DNA from: Conexibacter sp.
GTDB taxonomy: Bacteria; Actinomycetota; Thermoleophilia; Solirubrobacterales; Solirubrobacteraceae
Direction of reading: 5' to 3'
Assembly (NCBI GenBank): GCA_025964295.1
Contig: JAOPZD010000499.1
Span: 1-5,078, forward strand
Length of the DNA: 5,078 nt
This document shows positions 4,730-5,078 of this stretch, piece by piece. A program made the position numbers and the translations under genes. Positions within the stretch are counted from its first letter, which is position 1. Each line of letters opens with the position of its first letter. Below the pieces are notes generated by a model. That model worked only from the letters and a program-made list of their open reading frames with translations, was not told the origin of the DNA and did no database searches.

Positions 4730-5078
4730 GTGGCCCCGCCCCGCTCCGCTCCCTCCACGCGCCGCGACGCCGTCCGCAACCGCGACGCGCTGACCGCGGC
4801 GGCGACCGCCGCCTTCCGCCACGAGGGCCTCGACATCCCCGTCGACGAGATCGCGCGCCGCGCCGGCGTCGGGGTCGCCACGCTGTACCGCCACTTCCCG
4901 ACCAAGCTCGACCTCATCGTGGCGGTGACCGAGGTCGTGCTCGACGACCTCGGCGCCGCGGCCGCCGAGGCGCTGCGCCGCGCCGATCGCTCAACGGTCC
5001 TCTCCGGGTTCCTCGCCGCGGCGCTGGCCCAGCAGCACGAGAACCGCGGCTTCCTCGAGGCGCTCGGGCAGGCCGGCC
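4730..5078 (+). CDS. TetR/AcrR-family transcriptional regulator (3' partial)
   Basis: The 116 visible residues contain the N-terminal TetR DNA-binding domain. Helix 1 is at about 16-32 (NRDALTAAATAAFRHEG), and the helix-turn-helix is at 38-57 (VDEIARRAGVGVATLYRHFP, then TKLDLI). The GVGVATLYRHF core is diagnostic. From about residue 65 the ligand-binding domain begins, and it is cut by the right edge. It is likely a dimeric repressor whose ligand is unknown. GTG at 4730 is chosen because the helix-turn-helix then lies at the usual distance from the N terminus. GTG at 4712 is in frame and would add six residues (VATIGQ). Neither start has a clear ribosome-binding site. The two direct repeats directly upstream suggest autoregulation. 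Whether it also controls the divergent usp-MBL pair or genes beyond the window is inference. Confidence 0.93.
   Translation, partial: MAPPRSAPSTRRDAVRNRDALTAAATAAFRHEGLDIPVDEIARRAGVGVATLYRHFPTKLDLIVAVTEVVLDDLGAAAAEALRRADRSTVLSGFLAAALAQQHENRGFLEALGQAG

Noticed and set aside
3295..4917. A 540-codon open frame on the minus strand running from the tetR region through usp and MBL.
   Set aside because: Only its C-terminal 247 codons (the MBL hydrolase) look like protein. The upstream part is Arg/Pro/Ala-rich shadow sequence antisense to tetR and out of frame with usp, as expected from high GC content.

Overview
The window is very GC-rich, with almost exclusive G or C in third codon positions, several GTG starts and few Shine-Dalgarno sequences. 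It carries a SigB/SigF-like sigma factor, classical short-chain dehydrogenases (SDRs) and a TetR regulator. This suggests a high-GC actinomycete. The SDR and SRPBCC protein types are reminiscent of Thermoleophilia/Solirubrobacterales, but that is an impression from family resemblance, not a demonstrated placement.

Layout. (1) Positions 2-730 (+) are the C-terminal 242 residues of a phytoene-dehydrogenase-like FAD oxidoreductase cut by the left edge. (2) Positions 2805 down to 708 (-) form a tight three-gene unit: a SigB/SigF-type sigma factor, a classical SDR joined by a GTGA overlap, and a small SRPBCC-fold protein 11 nt further on. The SRPBCC gene ends tail-to-tail inside the oxidoreductase gene with a 23-bp overlap. 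(3) Positions 2806-3294 hold no intact gene. They contain the sigma-factor leader and, at 3079-3298 (+), the decayed remains of a second SDR. (4) Positions 4523 down to 3295 (-) encode a UspA-like protein followed by a metallo-beta-lactamase-fold hydrolase, overlapping by 88 bp in different frames. (5) Positions 4524-4729 are a divergent intergenic region with two 20-bp direct repeats 42 bp apart. (6) Positions 4730-5078 (+) are the N-terminal part of a TetR regulator cut by the right edge.

How the genes may work together. The sigma-SDR-SRPBCC unit looks like a stress or alternative sigma factor co-transcribed with two small metabolic proteins. The convergent oxidoreductase, SDR and SRPBCC protein could act on a common lipid, isoprenoid or polyketide-like substrate, but nothing in the sequence fixes that substrate. 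The repeats in front of tetR are candidate operators for autoregulation and possibly for control of the divergent usp-MBL pair.

I see no CRISPR array, tRNA, rRNA, insertion sequence or clearly new multi-gene system. The observations most worth a second look are the candidate TetR operator pair, the SDR relic, the usp/MBL overlap with its odd C-terminal tail, the sigma-led operon, and the Asn-to-Asp change in the intact SDR.
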